Counted from the stretch's first letter, positions 47,167-56,757 are shown. The stretch: 58,337 nucleotides of DNA from Streptococcus loxodontisalivarius (GCF_016908645.1 NZ_JAFBEH010000007.1:1-58337), one strand, 5' to 3'. The notes: a model not told the origin generated them from the letters alone. A program made the numbers and translations.

Positions 47167-47666
47167 TGAGCTTAGCTCTCATCTTTTCAGCCATAGGGGC
47201 CACCTGCTTAGCGGTGTCCTCTTTTGCTAAGCAGAAAAAAAGCATGATGGCTTGGCAGATTGCCGACTATATTTTCACAGCCATAGCCAATTTCATGCTA
47301 GGTGGCTACACTGGTGCCATTACCATCACAGTCTCTATTGTCAGAAATAGTTTGATTATAATTCAAAAAGACAGCAAAAATATGACTATTTTCTTAGTTC
47401 TTATTCAGATTGTGCTGGGAAGCTATTTCAACAAACTTGGCTTGATTGGCTATTTGCCTATTCTGTCATCTGTCTCCTACACTATCGCAACCTTCATGAC
47501 TGATAAGGTTCAATGGCTGCGCTGGGTTATCATTGAAAATATGTTACTCTGGCTGGTCTATGATTTGACCATTAAAGCCTATCCTGCTGTCGCTATGGAT
47601 ATCTTTATCAGCCTGTCAACCAGCTTTGCTATTTACAAAGACTACAAGAAAAACAGCCTTTCGTAG
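47166..47666 (+). CDS. YgjV family membrane protein
   Basis: 166 aa with about five or six membrane helices. The opening SLALIFSAIGATCLAVSSFAKQKKSMM and the IADYIFTAIANFMLGGYTGA segment fit the YgjV (inner membrane protein) family. Function is unknown; relatives are predicted small transport or scaffold proteins. Coupled to the repeat protein upstream and followed by a terminator. Confidence 0.82.
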   Translation: MSLALIFSAIGATCLAVSSFAKQKKSMMAWQIADYIFTAIANFMLGGYTGAITITVSIVRNSLIIIQKDSKNMTIFLVLIQIVLGSYFNKLGLIGYLPILSSVSYTIATFMTDKVQWLRWVIIENMLLWLVYDLTIKAYPAVAMDIFISLSTSFAIYKDYKKNSLS

Positions 47667-47680
47667 GGCTGTTTTTTCTT
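47654..47680 (+). terminator. Terminator after ygjV
   Basis: AACAGCC, loop TTTCGTA, GGGCTGTTTTTTCTT. Overlaps the end of ygjV and borders the convergent degV-family gene. Confidence 0.85.
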
Positions 47681-48524
47681 ATTCGACCTCGTAACCTAAT
47701 AGGATACCGCCATCTTCAGCATAAAAACTGCAGAGTCCTGAAGTTGGAATTGCCTGAACTTGAGCTTGGGGAAAATCTTTCTGAATCAATTCCCGAAGGC
47801 TCTGGCAAATCTTCTCATTATTGCAGTGAGCAATCAAAACTCGCCCACCTTGATAGCCAGCCTTACGCATCTCATCATAGGAAGCCTGAACAGCTTTTTT
47901 CTGACCACGCGCTTTTTGCAAAAGCTCCAAGGTTCCTTGGCTGCTAGCTTCACCAACCATGCGAATGTTTAAAAGTCCTACTACCTTACCGACGAGCTTA
48001 CTGAGACGACCATTCTTGACAAGATTATCAACCTTGGCGAGAACAAAAAGCAGCTTAGTCTTTTCTTGATAGGCAGTGATGCCATCGACAACCTCTTCAA
48101 AGCTCAATCCTTGAGCAATCAGACGATTAATTTCTTCAACCAGAAGGTCACATTCGCCACCAGCTGAAAGACTGTCAATGACATGAATCTTACGGTTAGG
48201 ATTTGTCTCTTGGAACATCTCCTTGGCTAGCCTTGCAGCATTGTAGCTTCCTGATAGATTACCTGTAATAGTCACCACAATAACATTATCTGCTCCTTCA
48301 TAGGCCTGTAAAAAGGCATCAGGACTTGGACAGGCTGAACTGGCAGCCGCTGGCGTTCCATAGAGGGTCGCCATCATATCTTCTATATTTAACCCTTCAT
48401 CATCGACAAAAATCTGATTTCCAATTTGTAGGGTCAAGGGTACACGTACAAAACTTGTTTGTGGGGCAAGCTCTGCAACTTCTCTCAAATCACAGCCTGA
48501 ATCGGCAACAATTTTCCATGACAT
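47679..48524 (-). CDS. DegV family fatty-acid-binding protein (FakB type)
   Basis: 281 aa. DegV fold with two lobes: ADSGCDL near the start, VVTITGNLSGSYNAA and IHVIDSLSAGGE in the first lobe, then VLAKVDNLVKNGRLSK. FakB proteins present bound fatty acids to the kinase FakA for phospholipid synthesis. Lipid specificity cannot be read off. Divergent from a TetR gene, with a palindromic operator-like site between. Confidence 0.92.
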   Translation of the reverse strand: MSWKIVADSGCDLREVAELAPQTSFVRVPLTLQIGNQIFVDDEGLNIEDMMATLYGTPAAASSACPSPDAFLQAYEGADNVIVVTITGNLSGSYNAARLAKEMFQETNPNRKIHVIDSLSAGGECDLLVEEINRLIAQGLSFEEVVDGITAYQEKTKLLFVLAKVDNLVKNGRLSKLVGKVVGLLNIRMVGEASSQGTLELLQKARGQKKAVQASYDEMRKAGYQGGRVLIAHCNNEKICQSLRELIQKDFPQAQVQAIPTSGLCSFYAEDGGILLGYEVE

Positions 48525-48566
48525 AGCATGTCCTCATTTCTATTTGCTTAAAAGGTATGTTTCTTC

Positions 48567-48645
48567 AAATTAGTTTGACATACAAACTAATTTCACTTAC
48601 AATTATAACATGAAGAGACTCTGACAGGATCAAAAAACTGTCAGA
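48567..48645. promoter_or_regulatory. Operator-like palindromes between degV and tetR
   Basis: A perfect palindrome with 11-base arms, AAATTAGTTTG-ACATA-CAAACTAATTT (48567-48593), contains the TTGACA (48575-48580) of a rightward promoter whose -10 is TACAAT (48598-48603). A second repeat, TCTGACAG/CTGTCAGA (48620-48645), lies before the tetR start. Size and place suit TetR autoregulation. The assignment is inferred. Confidence 0.6.
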
Positions 48646-48669
48646 CGTCACAAATAGAAAGGACTTGTC

Positions 48670-49227
48670 ATGGCTGAAAAACGGATATCATCTGAATCTA
48701 TCAAGAATTTGAGAAAATCCAACCGACTCTCTCAAAAACTAACCATCGAATCCCTAGAGACAGCCCTGCTACAACTCCTTGAAAACAAGTCCCTAAAACA
48801 ACTGACCATCTCTGAACTCGTCAGCAAGGCTGGCGTCTCACGCAATGCCTTTTACCGCAACTTTACATCCAAAGAAGCCATCCTCAAAGGCCGCTTTCGT
48901 CGTGTTATTCGTCGGATTATGAAGCAAATGCAGCGCTTCAATCTGGAAGAAGACCGCTATCAAGCCTGGCTCTTTCTCTTTAGGGAGAGTAAAAAAGAGG
49001 CTCATCTTATCCGACTTGCCAAAGAAAACCAATTGGACCACTGGCTGAATGAGATGGTACTGGAAAGCCTATCCAAATACCAAAATCATAGGAAGAAAGA
49101 GTTAACATCTTACAGTAACTTCTTCTGGTCAACAGCTATTTTATCAGTCCTAATCAAATGGATTTCTGATGGCATGACCATTCCAGAAGAGGAGATGGCT
49201 GCCATAGACCTTCCATTACTTCCCTAA
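48670..49227 (+). CDS. TetR/AcrR family transcriptional regulator
   Basis: 185 aa. The N-terminal HTH (about 22-70) has TIESLETALLQLLENKSLKQLTISELV followed by AGVSRNAFYRNFTSKEAIL, the classic TetR recognition helix and YxxFxxK. The C-terminal ligand domain is variable. Divergent from the fatty-acid-binding degV gene, so it may control that gene and itself. Ligand unknown. Confidence 0.9.
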   Translation: MAEKRISSESIKNLRKSNRLSQKLTIESLETALLQLLENKSLKQLTISELVSKAGVSRNAFYRNFTSKEAILKGRFRRVIRRIMKQMQRFNLEEDRYQAWLFLFRESKKEAHLIRLAKENQLDHWLNEMVLESLSKYQNHRKKELTSYSNFFWSTAILSVLIKWISDGMTIPEEEMAAIDLPLLP

Positions 49228-49231
49228 TTAC

Positions 49232-49271
49232 AAAAAAATCTCCAATTCAATTTCGAATCGGAGATTTTTTC
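49232..49271. terminator. Bidirectional terminator between tetR and the Cof gene
   Basis: AAAAAAATCTCC and GGAGATTTTTT arms around a loop containing AATTCAATTTCGAATC. It serves both convergent genes. Confidence 0.85.
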
Positions 49272-49272
49272 A

Positions 49273-50082
49273 TTATAAAACGTAATCGTAAATAGCCTGC
49301 GCTACACCTGCTTGATCATTTGTTGTCGTTGTGTAACGGCAGAGAGACTTGATGTCTGCGGAAGCATTTCCCATAGCAACGCTGTGCTTAGCATAGGTCA
49401 ACATCTCAAGGTCATTAGCAGCGTCACCCATGGCCATGATATTGTCTTCTGTCAAGCCCAAATGCTGGGCTAAAACCTTGAGGGCTGATGCCTTGGTTGC
49501 CCCCTTAGGCATAGCCTCGTAAATGTAAGATTGGCTTCTAACGGTTGAAAAGACTTGGCTGAGCTCTCCATCCACTGACTGTTCAAAAGGATCTAAAAAT
49601 TCTTTTTCCCCCATATACATGGCTTGGAAAATGATTTCTCCTTCTTGGTCAATTGCTTCCAAACTTCTAGCCTGGGCTGTGTCAAAAACCAAGCCAGCAT
49701 CATAAGCAACCAAATCTGACACTTTGTCCGCCACTTCATAGTAGGTTTTCTCACCTGTCAAAGTCAAGCTAACACCTTCAACATCCTGACAAGCTGCCTG
49801 CAGTTGGGCAATCTCCTGACTAGTCAGAGATTCATAGTGAATCAAGTCCCAGTCCTTGGTATTGTATATCGTGCAGCCATTATTCATGATAATATATTCT
49901 TCCTCAGTCAAACCTAGCTTTTCAAAGTAGGGAAGGATTCCAGACTTGGGACGACCTGTGCAGAGCACAATCTTAACTCCTGCTGCAGCCGCCTTTTGGA
50001 TGGCTAGAATATTTTCTTCTGGAATCTCCTTTTGACTATTCAATAGCGTTCCGTCCATATCAATGGCAATCAGTTTAATCAT
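49273..50082 (-). CDS. Cof-type HAD-IIB phosphatase (YidA-like)
   Basis: 269 aa. Nucleophile motif AIDMDGTLLN (about 6-15), motif II LCTGRP, the C2-type cap in the middle, KGATKASAL and motif IV MGDAANDLEML. It dephosphorylates sugar phosphates or related metabolites; the substrate is not readable. Its start overlaps the end of the TRIC-channel gene by eight bases. Confidence 0.93.
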   Translation of the reverse strand: MIKLIAIDMDGTLLNSQKEIPEENILAIQKAAAAGVKIVLCTGRPKSGILPYFEKLGLTEEEYIIMNNGCTIYNTKDWDLIHYESLTSQEIAQLQAACQDVEGVSLTLTGEKTYYEVADKVSDLVAYDAGLVFDTAQARSLEAIDQEGEIIFQAMYMGEKEFLDPFEQSVDGELSQVFSTVRSQSYIYEAMPKGATKASALKVLAQHLGLTEDNIMAMGDAANDLEMLTYAKHSVAMGNASADIKSLCRYTTTTNDQAGVAQAIYDYVL

Positions 50083-50704
50083 CTTTGTCCTCTCTTTCCA
50101 CCCAAGTCACCTTAGGTAAGTGCCAATTTTTCCAATAACCATACATTCTCAAAACTGTCAAGGCAATCACAAGACCAAAGTAGCCCAGATCACTGGTGAC
50201 AATATGGAAGTAAATAAGCAGGGCAGCTAAGATTGCCCAGCCAGCATAGATCTCACTTCTGAGGATAATGGGCTTGCGCCCTGCCAGAACATCACGAACA
50301 ACGCCACCTCCTGCTCCAGTCAGAACAGCAGCAACGATTACGGCACTCAATGGCTGATGGAGATTTTGCGCGTGCAGAGCTCCTTGAATTGAAAAAGCTG
50401 CCAAGCCCAGGGCATCTGTCCACAGCTCCGCCTTTTTCCAATGCCTAAAAACCAGCTGCGGAAAAATAATCAAAAGAAGGATGGCCACAAGCGCTGTATA
50501 GAACTCCAGTTGCTGACTCCAGAGCGCCGTCATAGGGAGACCAATCAGCAGATTACGAATAGTACCACCACCAAAAGCAGTCAGAAAACCAAGCGTAAAA
50601 ATCCCCAAAACATCAAAATCTTCCTCAATAGCAACCAAGGCACCCGACACCGCAAAAGCAATCGTACCAATGATTGACAAAATCTCCCAAATCGTGGATT
50701 CCAT
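50075..50704 (-). CDS. TRIC cation channel family protein (UPF0126/YicG)
   Basis: 209 aa from the ATG at 50704, preceded by AGGAAG; an in-frame ATG at 50719 is less likely. There are six or seven membrane helices in two repeats, with glycine-rich kinks GAFVSGALVA-like, GGGTIRNLLIG and GGGVVRDVLAG: the hallmarks of prokaryotic TRIC channels. Probably a monovalent cation channel. Its upstream side is filled by dispersed hairpin elements. Confidence 0.9.
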   Translation of the reverse strand: MESTIWEILSIIGTIAFAVSGALVAIEEDFDVLGIFTLGFLTAFGGGTIRNLLIGLPMTALWSQQLEFYTALVAILLLIIFPQLVFRHWKKAELWTDALGLAAFSIQGALHAQNLHQPLSAVIVAAVLTGAGGGVVRDVLAGRKPIILRSEIYAGWAILAALLIYFHIVTSDLGYFGLVIALTVLRMYGYWKNWHLPKVTWVEREDKDD

Positions 50705-50724
50705 TAAACTTCCTTTCAAAATTT

Positions 50725-51080
50725 ATGATACAAAGGGACGTTCCAGCTTGCTGGAAATTCACGAAGAAAAATAGGAAGGCTGACAGAGAGGCTAGCCTCT
50801 CTGGAAGACTTATCTTTTTCCTAGTGAATTAGTCCTGTGTTCAAATAACATGATACAAAAGCCGTTAAGCGAGCAAGACAAAAATATGCTCAAACTGTCT
50901 GGGAGACAGTTTGAGGTGGGTAATGAAGAAAGTAAAACTTTCATCAAAAGTCCCAAATCTTTGATTTCGCAGACGCACCCACATCAGGGCGACTAGGTGC
51001 TTCAGCACCAGACGCCTACGACGCTTAAAACAATGCATAGTCGCTAGACTCTAGTAAGAACTATCTTTTTTGCACTTCTC
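50725..51080 (-). repeat. Tandem units of the dispersed hairpin element (locus E)
   Basis: E1 (50725-50847) has GGAC/GTCC outer pairing, AATTCAC/GTGAATT, GAAAAA/TTTTTC and CAGAGAGGC/GCCTCTCTG stems, plus the same TTCCAGC/GCTGGAA hairpin as locus B. E2 (from 50850; right end unclear) shares about 80 nearly identical bases with C2 and contains an ACAGT-family palindrome CTCAAACTGTCT/AGACAGTTTGAG (50889-50915). The rest of 51081-51226 shows no gene. Confidence 0.8.
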
Positions 51081-51226
51081 AAAGGCTGGTATTTGACTCT
51101 CATGACATAAGCCCCTAGCAAATAGCCATAAAAAGCGCATTCATCATTTAGCTATTCCTAGTTTATCATGAAAAGGTGCTTCTATAAAGACAAAATATTG
51201 GCTAAGAATACACTTCAAACATAAAA

Positions 51227-51258
51227 ACACTGTAACTCAATCTTGAAAGTACAGTGTA
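51227..51258 (-). terminator. Terminator after the unrecognised gene
   Basis: Leftward TACACTGTA…TACAGTGTTTTTATG stem-loop, about 120 bases after the stop codon at 51377. Confidence 0.65.
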
Positions 51259-51376
51259 ATTTTATTTTTTGATTCGTATCTCCCTTTAAACAAAGGGAAT
51301 TTCCTCTAACTCAAACAGTAAATTTATCAAAGATATAAATCTTTCTCTAGCCTATTCAATCTATGAAGATATTATT

Positions 51377-52177
51377 TTATCCTGCGGCTTGACGTCCAGC
51401 ATCAATAGCCATCTTAAATATAGATCCGAATTCAACTGCAAAATGTTCCATATGCCCAACAATTGCTTCATCAGGAACTCCTGCTGGCGCAAATATACCT
51501 AAATCCACTTTCAAACCTGTTTCTGTCGGGATGAATTGATGCATCGCATATTGTTGAATATTTAACTCTTTAGAGACAAGATGTCCAACACCAAAAATGA
51601 TATTAACAGCTCTAGGATCAACTTTTCCTGGTAACTGATTCGTCTTTGGATCTAACATTTCCAATCGGAAATAAGAGGGATTTTTATAACCTCCAAAAGT
51701 TTCCATAACATGTTGAACATTACCCTTTTGAGAAAAAACATAATGTTCAGGATGAATAGCATAGGATGCTTGCACATCCATACCACCTTCTTTATCAATA
51801 TTGGCAATCAATGCTGGACTAATACCTTTGATTTCAAAGATAACGTGAGCTTCTTTGAGAGGTGCACCTTTTGGTGTATTCGCAACAATGTCAGTCCACA
51901 TTTGGTCACTTTCAGCTAATTTATCCGCATAGAGCTCCAAGATTTTATCTTGTCCCAAAGCAAGCTTGCTTTCGATAGAGGCTTGCAACAACTCGTCTTC
52001 ACTCAGTGAGTAAAATTGATTATTTGGCAATGGTTGACCATTTAAGTATAGTGTTTGTCCAAAATCAACCAGTTCTTGCAGTACATGAGCTGAGCGCATA
52101 GCTTTCCAGTGGCTAATTTCTTCCCAACAGACTTCACGACCATTGATAGTAGCTTTCAATTCAGGATATTGTGTCAT
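51377..52177 (-). CDS. Unrecognised cytoplasmic protein
   Basis: 266 aa from the ATG at 52177, chosen because GAGG lies ten bases upstream; the frame is open to 52231. No signal peptide or membrane helix is seen. Segments such as INGREVCWEEISHWKAMRSAHVL, a repeated alternating charged/hydrophobic pattern and the end EFGSIFKMAIDAGRQAAG recall no family to me. It follows a TetR gene on the same strand and ends in its own terminator. The two probably form an operon or regulator-target pair. Confidence 0.75.
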   Translation of the reverse strand: MTQYPELKATINGREVCWEEISHWKAMRSAHVLQELVDFGQTLYLNGQPLPNNQFYSLSEDELLQASIESKLALGQDKILELYADKLAESDQMWTDIVANTPKGAPLKEAHVIFEIKGISPALIANIDKEGGMDVQASYAIHPEHYVFSQKGNVQHVMETFGGYKNPSYFRLEMLDPKTNQLPGKVDPRAVNIIFGVGHLVSKELNIQQYAMHQFIPTETGLKVDLGIFAPAGVPDEAIVGHMEHFAVEFGSIFKMAIDAGRQAAG

Positions 52178-52280
52178 TTGAATATACCTCATTTCTTTTG
52201 ATGACAGTATTGTAACTCTGTCTTCGTTCAAAAACGAGAGACAATTAACCCAAATCTATTCCTTTTGGGACAAATCAAGC

Positions 52281-52832
52281 TTAATTGTTCCGAAGAAGTT
52301 GCAAAAGTTGGGATAAATCATCAAAGATTTCATCAATTTCACTCTCTTCACCCTGAAATATTCCTTTTTCTTGACAAATTAAAAGCTCCAAAACCAAGGC
52401 AGAAAGTAGATTTACTGATATTTCCGGTCGGTTGATCTTTACTCGATCTACAAATGTATTTTGAAAAATAGTCATTAAATGATTTTTAAGCATAGAGTCG
52501 ATTTCTAATTCCTTATTAGCAATCCGACGTAAGAGTAGTAATTCTCTAGTCTCCTCCCTTAAATTATCGAGTAGCCCAGTAATATTCTTATCTTCAGTCT
52601 CAAGATGGAGATGCAAGGTTTGTTCGTAATTATAAGAAATTTCTGCTATTAACTGCTCTACTAAATCATATTTATCTAAATAATAACGATAAAAAGTTGT
52701 TCGACCAACCATAGATCTCTCAAGAATATTAGCAACCGTTATTTTAGCAAAATCTCTTTCAGATAATAACTCAAAAAATGCTTGCTTAATAGATGTCTTC
52801 GTTTTATATTGACGTAAATCCATTATATTCAC
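52281..52832 (-). CDS. TetR family transcriptional regulator
   Basis: 183 aa. N-terminal HTH (about 10-55): TKTSIKQAFFELLSERDFAKIT, then ANILERSMVGRTTFYRYYLDKYDL with the typical YxxY/K end. The rest is helical. The ATG follows AAGGAG; an extended -10 TGCTATACT lies upstream (52846-52854). Located 103 bases before the unrecognised gene, its likely target. Ligand unknown. Confidence 0.88.
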   Translation of the reverse strand: MNIMDLRQYKTKTSIKQAFFELLSERDFAKITVANILERSMVGRTTFYRYYLDKYDLVEQLIAEISYNYEQTLHLHLETEDKNITGLLDNLREETRELLLLRRIANKELEIDSMLKNHLMTIFQNTFVDRVKINRPEISVNLLSALVLELLICQEKGIFQGEESEIDEIFDDLSQLLQLLRNN

Positions 52833-52975
52833 TCCTTTTTCTTAGTATAGCATACTCTTATTAGTTTCATGCGATGTCATCAATACTAGTCATTCATCTG
52901 TCAAACGTAACAAATTTTGGTGACATGACTCAGATTTTACTGTAACTTTCTAAGTGTTTTAATATAATCTATAAG

Positions 52976-53018
52976 AAAAAAATGAGCATTCCCTATCATA
53001 TATAGGAATGCCCATTTC
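52976..53018 (-). terminator. Terminator of the cop operon
   Basis: Leftward AAATGGGCATTCC, ATATATGATA loop, GGAATGCTCATTTTTTT, about 30 bases after copZ. Confidence 0.85.
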
Positions 53019-53049
53019 ATGTAAGCTAGTTTTTGAAAACTGTTTTTTC

Positions 53050-53256
53050 TTATTTAATCTCTTTTCCTAGGCTATAATTTGTACCTTTAAGAGCATTTTT
53101 GAGGGAGAGTTTAAAAGGTTTACCTACGATTTTAGCTTGACCTGTCTCATGGTTAACCTCAACTGATTCAACGCCACGAACTGCTGAAAGTTTTTCAGTT
53201 ACTGTTTTGGCACAGCCTTCACATTTCATTCCTGATACTTCATATACTTTTTCCAT
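53050..53256 (-). CDS. copZ: Copper chaperone CopZ
   Basis: 68 aa, a single heavy-metal-associated domain. The metal motif is GMKCEGC with C12 and C15. It carries Cu(I) to CopA and can hand copper to CopY for derepression. It lies 26 bases after copA on the same strand, last in the copY-copA-copZ unit. Confidence 0.93.
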   Translation of the reverse strand: MEKVYEVSGMKCEGCAKTVTEKLSAVRGVESVEVNHETGQAKIVGKPFKLSLKNALKGTNYSLGKEIK

Positions 53257-53282
53257 AATAGAACCTCTTTCTACTTTCTTAT

Positions 53283-55517
53283 TTAGCTTAATTTAATATA
53301 TTTCAAACGCAAGGCGTTGAGGACAACGGATACTGAGCTGAAGCCCATAGCCAAACCTGCAATCATAGGATTGAGGAGTGGTCCTCCAAAGAGATAGAGG
53401 ACACCCATGGCAACTGGGATAGCAAGGACATTATAGATGAATGCCCAGAAGAGATTTTCCTTGATGACTTTGATGGTCAAACGGCTGATAGACAAGGTTT
53501 TAACCACATCTGAAATCTCTGGTTTCATCAAGATAATATCGGCTGATTCAATAGCAATGTCAGTACCTGAACCGACTGCGATACCGATATCAGCTGTTGC
53601 AAGGGCTGGGGCATCATTGATTCCGTCACCGACCATAGCAACATTTTTGCCCTGAGCTTGCAAGTCTTTGATAGCTTGTGATTTTTGGTCTGGCAAGACA
53701 TCGCTGATAACACGTTTGATACCAACTTCTTTGGCAATAGCTTGCGCTGTTCTTTGATTGTCACCTGTCAACATGACAACTTCGATTCCCATAGCCTGCA
53801 AGCGAGCTACTGTTTCTTTACTGTCTTCCTTAACAAGGTCGGCAACAGTTATCAAACCAATCAATTGACCTTCTTTAGCAACATAGATTGGGGTTTGACC
53901 TTTCTCAGTAGCCTCAGCAACCAAGTCCTGAACTTGCTCAAGAGAAACGCCTTCTTGCGTCATGAGTTTGTTATTCCCAACAAAGATAGTCTGTCCATCA
54001 ATGTCAGCCTGCAAACCAAAACCTGTCAATGATTGGAAGTTGTCAATCGGAAGTAATGTCAAATTGTCACTCTCAGCCTTTTCGACAATGGCTTGGCTAA
54101 GTGGGTGTTCAGACATTTTTTCGATAGAAGCTACTTGAGCTAGTAAGCTCTGCTCATTTTCCCAAAAAGCGTGAAGGGCAACAAGTTGAGGTTTTCCTTG
54201 TGTGATAGTACCAGTCTTATCAAAGACGATAGTATCCAAGTGGTGAGCATTTTCAAGGGTATCACCACGTTTGTAGAGGATACCATTTTCAGCGGCACGA
54301 CCTGTACCAACCATGATAGCAGTTGGAGTCGCAAGCCCAAGAGCACATGGGCAGGCAATAACAAGAACAGCGATGGCAGTTTGAAGGGCAAAGACGAAAG
54401 TTTGACCCATGATAAAGTACCAGAAGAGACCTGTCAAAAGGGCAATTGTCATAACAACTGGAACGAAGACACCTGACACCTTATCGGCAATCTTAGCAAT
54501 CGGTGCCTTAGTCTGTTGAGCATCCTCAACCAGTTTGATGATTTGTGACAAGAGCGTGTCATCACCAACTTTTTCCGCACTGATAGTGAGGGCACCTTGA
54601 CCATTGATAGAGGCTGCAAAGACTTGGTCATCTGCTGCTTTTTCCACAGGAATTGGCTCACCCGTCAACATGGATTCATCAATTGAAGAGCTACCAGAGA
54701 TAACCTTACCATCAACAGGAACCTTTTCTCCTGGGCGAACCAGAACTTGGTCCCCAAGGACAACATCTTCGATAGGGATAGACACTTCCTGACCGTCACG
54801 GATAACACGAGCTTCCTTAGCAGACAACTTCATCAGCTTTTGGATAGCGTCTGACGTGCGACCCTTAGATAAGGTTTCAAAGTATTTCCCAAGCGTAATC
54901 AAGGCAAGGATAACTGCCACTGACTCAAAGTAGAGCTCGTGCGCATGGTGGGCATGTCCCAAACCGATATGATACATGCCGTACAAGCTGTAAATAAAGG
55001 CTGCGCTGGTTGCCAAGGCAACCAAGGAATCCATGTTTGGGTGCCCCTTGAAAAGGGCGCGATAGCCATTAACATAGAAACGTCTGCCAAAATACATGAC
55101 CGGAAGGGTCAAAAGCAACTGCACAGTCGCAAAAATCATCGGCTGACTAGTTGGTGATAGGATATCAGGCAACCAGAGACCCATCATTGACCCCATTGAG
55201 ATGTAAAGAAGAGGCACTGCAAAGGCTGAAGACCAGAGGAATTTATTCCACATGCTCTTAGTAGCCTCGTCCTGACGCTCTGACTGACTTTTAGCTGTTG
55301 CAGGATCATAGACACTAGCGCTATAACCTGAATCAGCAACTGCTTTTGCAATATCAGACTCAGAAACCAAACTTGGGTCATAATTGACCGTCATCTTCTC
55401 TGTTGTCAAATTGACAACGGCACCATCAACATTATCCATCTTTTTAACGGCATTTTCGACAGTTAGTGCACAAGAGGCACAGGTCATGCCGTCAATGACA
55501 AAGACTTCTTCTTTCAT
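53283..55517 (-). CDS. copA: Copper-exporting P1B-type ATPase CopA
   Basis: 744 aa. One N-terminal HMA domain has GMTCASC (C13/C16). Membrane helices follow, with a His-rich loop [10 protein letters not shown] near 186-194. The transport motif CPC is 389-391, the phosphorylation motif DKTGT starts at D433, and SEHP and [10 protein letters not shown] are present. It exports Cu(I). It starts 116 bases after copY; the gap contains a small inverted-repeat element. Confidence 0.96.
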   Translation of the reverse strand: MKEEVFVIDGMTCASCALTVENAVKKMDNVDGAVVNLTTEKMTVNYDPSLVSESDIAKAVADSGYSASVYDPATAKSQSERQDEATKSMWNKFLWSSAFAVPLLYISMGSMMGLWLPDILSPTSQPMIFATVQLLLTLPVMYFGRRFYVNGYRALFKGHPNMDSLVALATSAAFIYSLYGMYHIGLGHAHHAHELYFESVAVILALITLGKYFETLSKGRTSDAIQKLMKLSAKEARVIRDGQEVSIPIEDVVLGDQVLVRPGEKVPVDGKVISGSSSIDESMLTGEPIPVEKAADDQVFAASINGQGALTISAEKVGDDTLLSQIIKLVEDAQQTKAPIAKIADKVSGVFVPVVMTIALLTGLFWYFIMGQTFVFALQTAIAVLVIACPCALGLATPTAIMVGTGRAAENGILYKRGDTLENAHHLDTIVFDKTGTITQGKPQLVALHAFWENEQSLLAQVASIEKMSEHPLSQAIVEKAESDNLTLLPIDNFQSLTGFGLQADIDGQTIFVGNNKLMTQEGVSLEQVQDLVAEATEKGQTPIYVAKEGQLIGLITVADLVKEDSKETVARLQAMGIEVVMLTGDNQRTAQAIAKEVGIKRVISDVLPDQKSQAIKDLQAQGKNVAMVGDGINDAPALATADIGIAVGSGTDIAIESADIILMKPEISDVVKTLSISRLTIKVIKENLFWAFIYNVLAIPVAMGVLYLFGGPLLNPMIAGLAMGFSSVSVVLNALRLKYIKLS

Positions 55518-55554
55518 AATAAACCTAACTTTCTAAAGACTGTAAATCTGTTTG

Positions 55555-55633
55555 TATAGTGGATTGAGACAGATAGAACTGGCATTCATCGAAGCAATTC
55601 AAGACCATCCTAACTTTTATTCCATTCACTATA
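55555..55633. mobile_element. 79-base MITE-like element between copY and copA
   Basis: The ends are imperfect inverted repeats (TATAGTGGATTGAGA and, reversed, TATAGTGAATGGAAT) bounded by TA, as in IS630-type elements and their small derivatives. It begins exactly after the copY stop codon and encodes nothing. Resemblance to pneumococcal RUP/IS630 ends is from memory. Confidence 0.5.
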
Positions 55634-56053
55634 TCACTGATGTTCCTTACAGGTGCATTGACCCTTGATACAGTTACAAGGAACGTTAGAAACAGTCGTC
55701 TTTTGACTTAGCAAGGCCTGCAAGCGAGCAATATCTTCAGCTGTCATCGGAGCTTCTTCCAGAAGATGTTCAAAGATAGACAGGTGCTTTTGCTGGCAAA
55801 ATTTAGCAAAGGTCTGATCTACCTGACGATTGATACTCTCTTCTTCAGTCATCAAAGGTCGATAAATAAATGCCTTGCCAACTCTCTCTGTCACCAGATA
55901 GCTCTTGTCAACCAGACGTCTCAAGAGAGTCTTAACTGTCGATGCTGTCCATTCCGTCTTCTGACTCAGAACATCTAAAATTTCACTTGAGGTTGTCTCT
56001 TGCTTGGTCCAAACCACTCTCATGATTTCCCATTCAGCATTTGAAATTGTCAT
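55634..56053 (-). CDS. copY: Copper-responsive repressor CopY
   Basis: 139 aa. The N-terminal winged helix of the BlaI/MecI/CopY family covers about 1-75 (SNAEWEIMRVVWTKQETTSSEI). The C-terminus carries the metal-binding CxCx4CxC motif (CNCIKGQCTC) that binds Zn or Cu. Copper loading releases the cop operator. The ATG follows AGGAG, and two cop boxes lie upstream. Confidence 0.96.
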   Translation of the reverse strand: MTISNAEWEIMRVVWTKQETTSSEILDVLSQKTEWTASTVKTLLRRLVDKSYLVTERVGKAFIYRPLMTEEESINRQVDQTFAKFCQQKHLSIFEHLLEEAPMTAEDIARLQALLSQKTTVSNVPCNCIKGQCTCKEHQ

Positions 56054-56121
56054 AGAAAACTCCTTTCTTCTTTATTGAACAAGGCTTATATTCAAGTTTT
56101 CAACTTTTTATATCCTTCGTT

Positions 56122-56165
56122 TACTTTTGTAAACTTATTATATTACCTTGGTCTACAATTGTCAA
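56122..56165 (-). promoter_or_regulatory. cop promoter with two cop boxes
   Basis: Leftward TTGACA (56160-56165), 17 bases, TATAAT (56137-56142): a consensus promoter. A perfect cop box GACAATTGTA (56154-56163) overlaps the -35. An imperfect one, TACAAAAGTA (56122-56131), lies just after the -10. The consensus for CopY is KACANNTGTA. Both positions suit repression by CopY. Confidence 0.85.
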
Positions 56166-56199
56166 CTTAAAAATCTAAAAAAAGTCCTGAGACTCTTTT

Positions 56200-56748
56200 T
56201 TAATATCTCACATCCAACTGAGTCCATATCTTGCTCCAGTTCTTTTTAGCCTGACGCTCCCGATAGACAGACATCCGATCTTTGTCCGCTGCAAAATGCG
56301 GTGTTGCTTCTACAATAAATTCTTCAATATCATCAGAGCCATATGGGAGAAAAAGGTCTAGATGACCTTGTGCATTAAGACGCGCAGCAATGGCTGTACA
56401 GCGCTCAGGGTATTTACTAACTGCATCGCATGAAGACAGGTAGGAGCTTGTATTCGGACTGTGGCTATGCATATAGACTTGATTTTTGACTTCCCACTTG
56501 TAATCAGGATAGCGGTGATTAAGATCTTCTTGCAAGGCCAATGTTTGCTCATAGGTAACTGTTGGATCATAGAAAATCACATCTAAATCACTAGCATTCT
56601 CGAGACCTTTCCTATTTGATAAAGTATTCCAAACATAATTCCTCAGAGTGCCAGCAGCTAGCCAAGAATCCTTCAAACCTAGCTCTGCGATTATCCTAAA
56701 AATCCGCATCAATTCTGGGTCCTGCTCAAATAAAGTCACGAGATCCAT
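56200..56748 (-). CDS. Nucleotidyltransferase family protein (DUF925 type)
   Basis: 182 aa. WLAAGTLRNYVWN near the N-terminus and the DLDVIFYDP segment (Asp pair in a Pol-beta-like fold) indicate the DUF925/NTP_transf_6 group. Relatives are predicted nucleotidyltransferases with unknown targets. It lies nine bases after the LOG-family gene on the same strand. Confidence 0.85.
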   Translation of the reverse strand: MDLVTLFEQDPELMRIFRIIAELGLKDSWLAAGTLRNYVWNTLSNRKGLENASDLDVIFYDPTVTYEQTLALQEDLNHRYPDYKWEVKNQVYMHSHSPNTSSYLSSCDAVSKYPERCTAIAARLNAQGHLDLFLPYGSDDIEEFIVEATPHFAADKDRMSVYRERQAKKNWSKIWTQLDVRY

Positions 56749-56757
56749 AAAATGTCC

